Source of the DNA: Microbacteriaceae bacterium
GTDB lineage: Bacteria > Actinomycetota > Actinomycetes > Actinomycetales > Microbacteriaceae
Direction: 5' to 3'
Assembly: GCA_947455385.1 (NCBI GenBank)
Contig: CANGNR010000087.1
Location: forward strand, 1 to 5,124
Length of the DNA stretch: 5,124 bases
The notes below the pieces were generated by a model. It was not told the origin of the DNA and did no database searches. It saw nothing but the letters and a program-made list of their open reading frames with translations. Made by a program: the position numbers and the translations under genes. Below, piece by piece: positions 4,471 through 5,124 of this stretch (position 1 is its first letter; each line of letters starts with the position of its first letter).

Positions 4471-5124
4471 CTAGTCGCCCTTTTGCTCGACTGAACTCTC
4501 GATTTCGCTCACTGTCGGCAACGAGATTGGCGCGTCAAGCTGAAGGGGAGCAGCGATGCTGTCGGTAGCAAGTTCGTTTTCGTCAAGATTGTTGAGTTTG
4601 CGAGCAGTGACGAGCATTCGCGACTCAAGGCTTGATACGAAACCGTTGTAATCCTTGACGGTGCTGAGGATCGAGCGGCCGAGCTTGTCGGCCTTTTCGG
4701 CGATGATTCCCACTCGCTCATAGAGCTCGCGACCTAGTTTGATCATTGCTCGAACCTGGTTTTCGTCGACATTTTGACGCCAGATGTAGTTGATGGTCTT
4801 CAGCACCGAGAAAAGGCTCACTGGCGAGGCTATGGCGACGTTTTTAGCGAAGGCATACTCGAGCAGGCTCGGGTCTTCGCTAAGGGCTGCCGAAAGCAGG
4901 CTCTCACTCGGAATGAAAGCGATGACGAAATCTGGGCTCGCGGTCAGGCCTGTCCAGTAGGCCTTGCCGCTCAGTGCGTCGATATGTGCCTTTACCGCCT
5001 TGACGTGGGATTGCAGAAGGGCCTTTCGGCGATCGCCCTCGGCACCAGTGGCGAGCTCGCTGATCTGCGACGCCTCTTGAAAAGAGTTGAAGGGAACCTT
5101 TGAGTCGATAGCCAAGGATTTGCC
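4471..5124 (-). CDS. rmuC: DNA recombination protein RmuC, 5'-partial (C-terminal 217 residues)
   Basis: RmuC-family proteins carry a PD-(D/E)XK-type nuclease-like domain; the E. coli protein limits recombination at short inverted repeats, and its exact biochemical role is not well settled. The window holds the C-terminal 217 codons. Counting from the right edge, residues 1-9 read GKSLAIDSK, the D-x-K strand of the core (E. coli has VVIDAK). FVIAFIPSESLL at 66-77, AIASPVSLFSVLKTINYIWRQ at 97-117 and LGRELYERVGIIAEKADKLG at 130-149 are collinear with the RmuC domain. The last 35 or so residues are a low-complexity acidic tail. The usual N-terminal membrane segment and coiled coil, and the start codon, lie beyond the window. 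The frame is open through 5124, and the TTG at 5115 falls inside the conserved IDxK strand, so it is not a start. It is upstream of the PfkB-family gene on the same strand with 122 bases between them. Confidence 0.95.
   Translation of the reverse strand, partial: GKSLAIDSKVPFNSFQEASQISELATGAEGDRRKALLQSHVKAVKAHIDALSGKAYWTGLTASPDFVIAFIPSESLLSAALSEDPSLLEYAFAKNVAIASPVSLFSVLKTINYIWRQNVDENQVRAMIKLGRELYERVGIIAEKADKLGRSILSTVKDYNGFVSSLESRMLVTARKLNNLDENELATDSIAAPLQLDAPISLPTVSEIESSVEQKGD

Noticed and set aside
4774..5103. 109-codon plus-strand frame opposite rmuC
   Set aside because: It is antisense to conserved RmuC domain sequence and has no supporting motif or ribosome binding site.

Overview
The window carries six protein-coding genes packed almost end to end. 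Their order and strands are ispH (+, 5' end beyond the left edge), a 69-codon YwqK/MORN-like gene (-), fba (-), glpX (+), a PfkB-family sugar-phosphate kinase (-) and rmuC (-, 5' end beyond the right edge). I see no tRNA, rRNA, CRISPR array, insertion sequence or prophage gene. No stretch longer than about 130 bases lacks a gene.

The source looks like a high-GC Gram-positive (Actinomycetota), most likely from or near Microbacteriaceae. IspH and the class II aldolase read like the actinobacterial forms. Start codons include GTG and TTG behind clear Shine-Dalgarno sequences. GC is moderate: hand counts of sample lines give about 58-65% in ispH and fba, and about 51% in the small gene. A small-genome freshwater lineage is possible, but this is inference only.

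Layout: ispH (isoprenoid precursor synthesis) ends in a 4-base stop-codon overlap with the convergent YwqK-like gene, which starts 7 bases after the fba stop and probably shares the fba transcript. fba and glpX diverge from a 131-base region with the promoters of both. glpX and the pfkB-family gene converge and again overlap by 4 bases at their stops. The pfkB-family gene has its own promoter-like sequence and a roughly 70-base leader with competing inverted repeats. rmuC lies upstream of it on the same strand.

The central three genes concern one metabolite. Fba cleaves or makes fructose-1,6-bisphosphate, GlpX dephosphorylates it to fructose-6-phosphate, and the PfkB-family kinase may make it, depending on its true substrate. 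ispH and rmuC look like housekeeping neighbours without a functional link. I do not see an obviously new multi-gene system. The points most worth a second look are the pfkB leader, the two stop-codon overlaps, the small YwqK-like protein next to aldolase, and the divergent active-site motifs in GlpX and the kinase.
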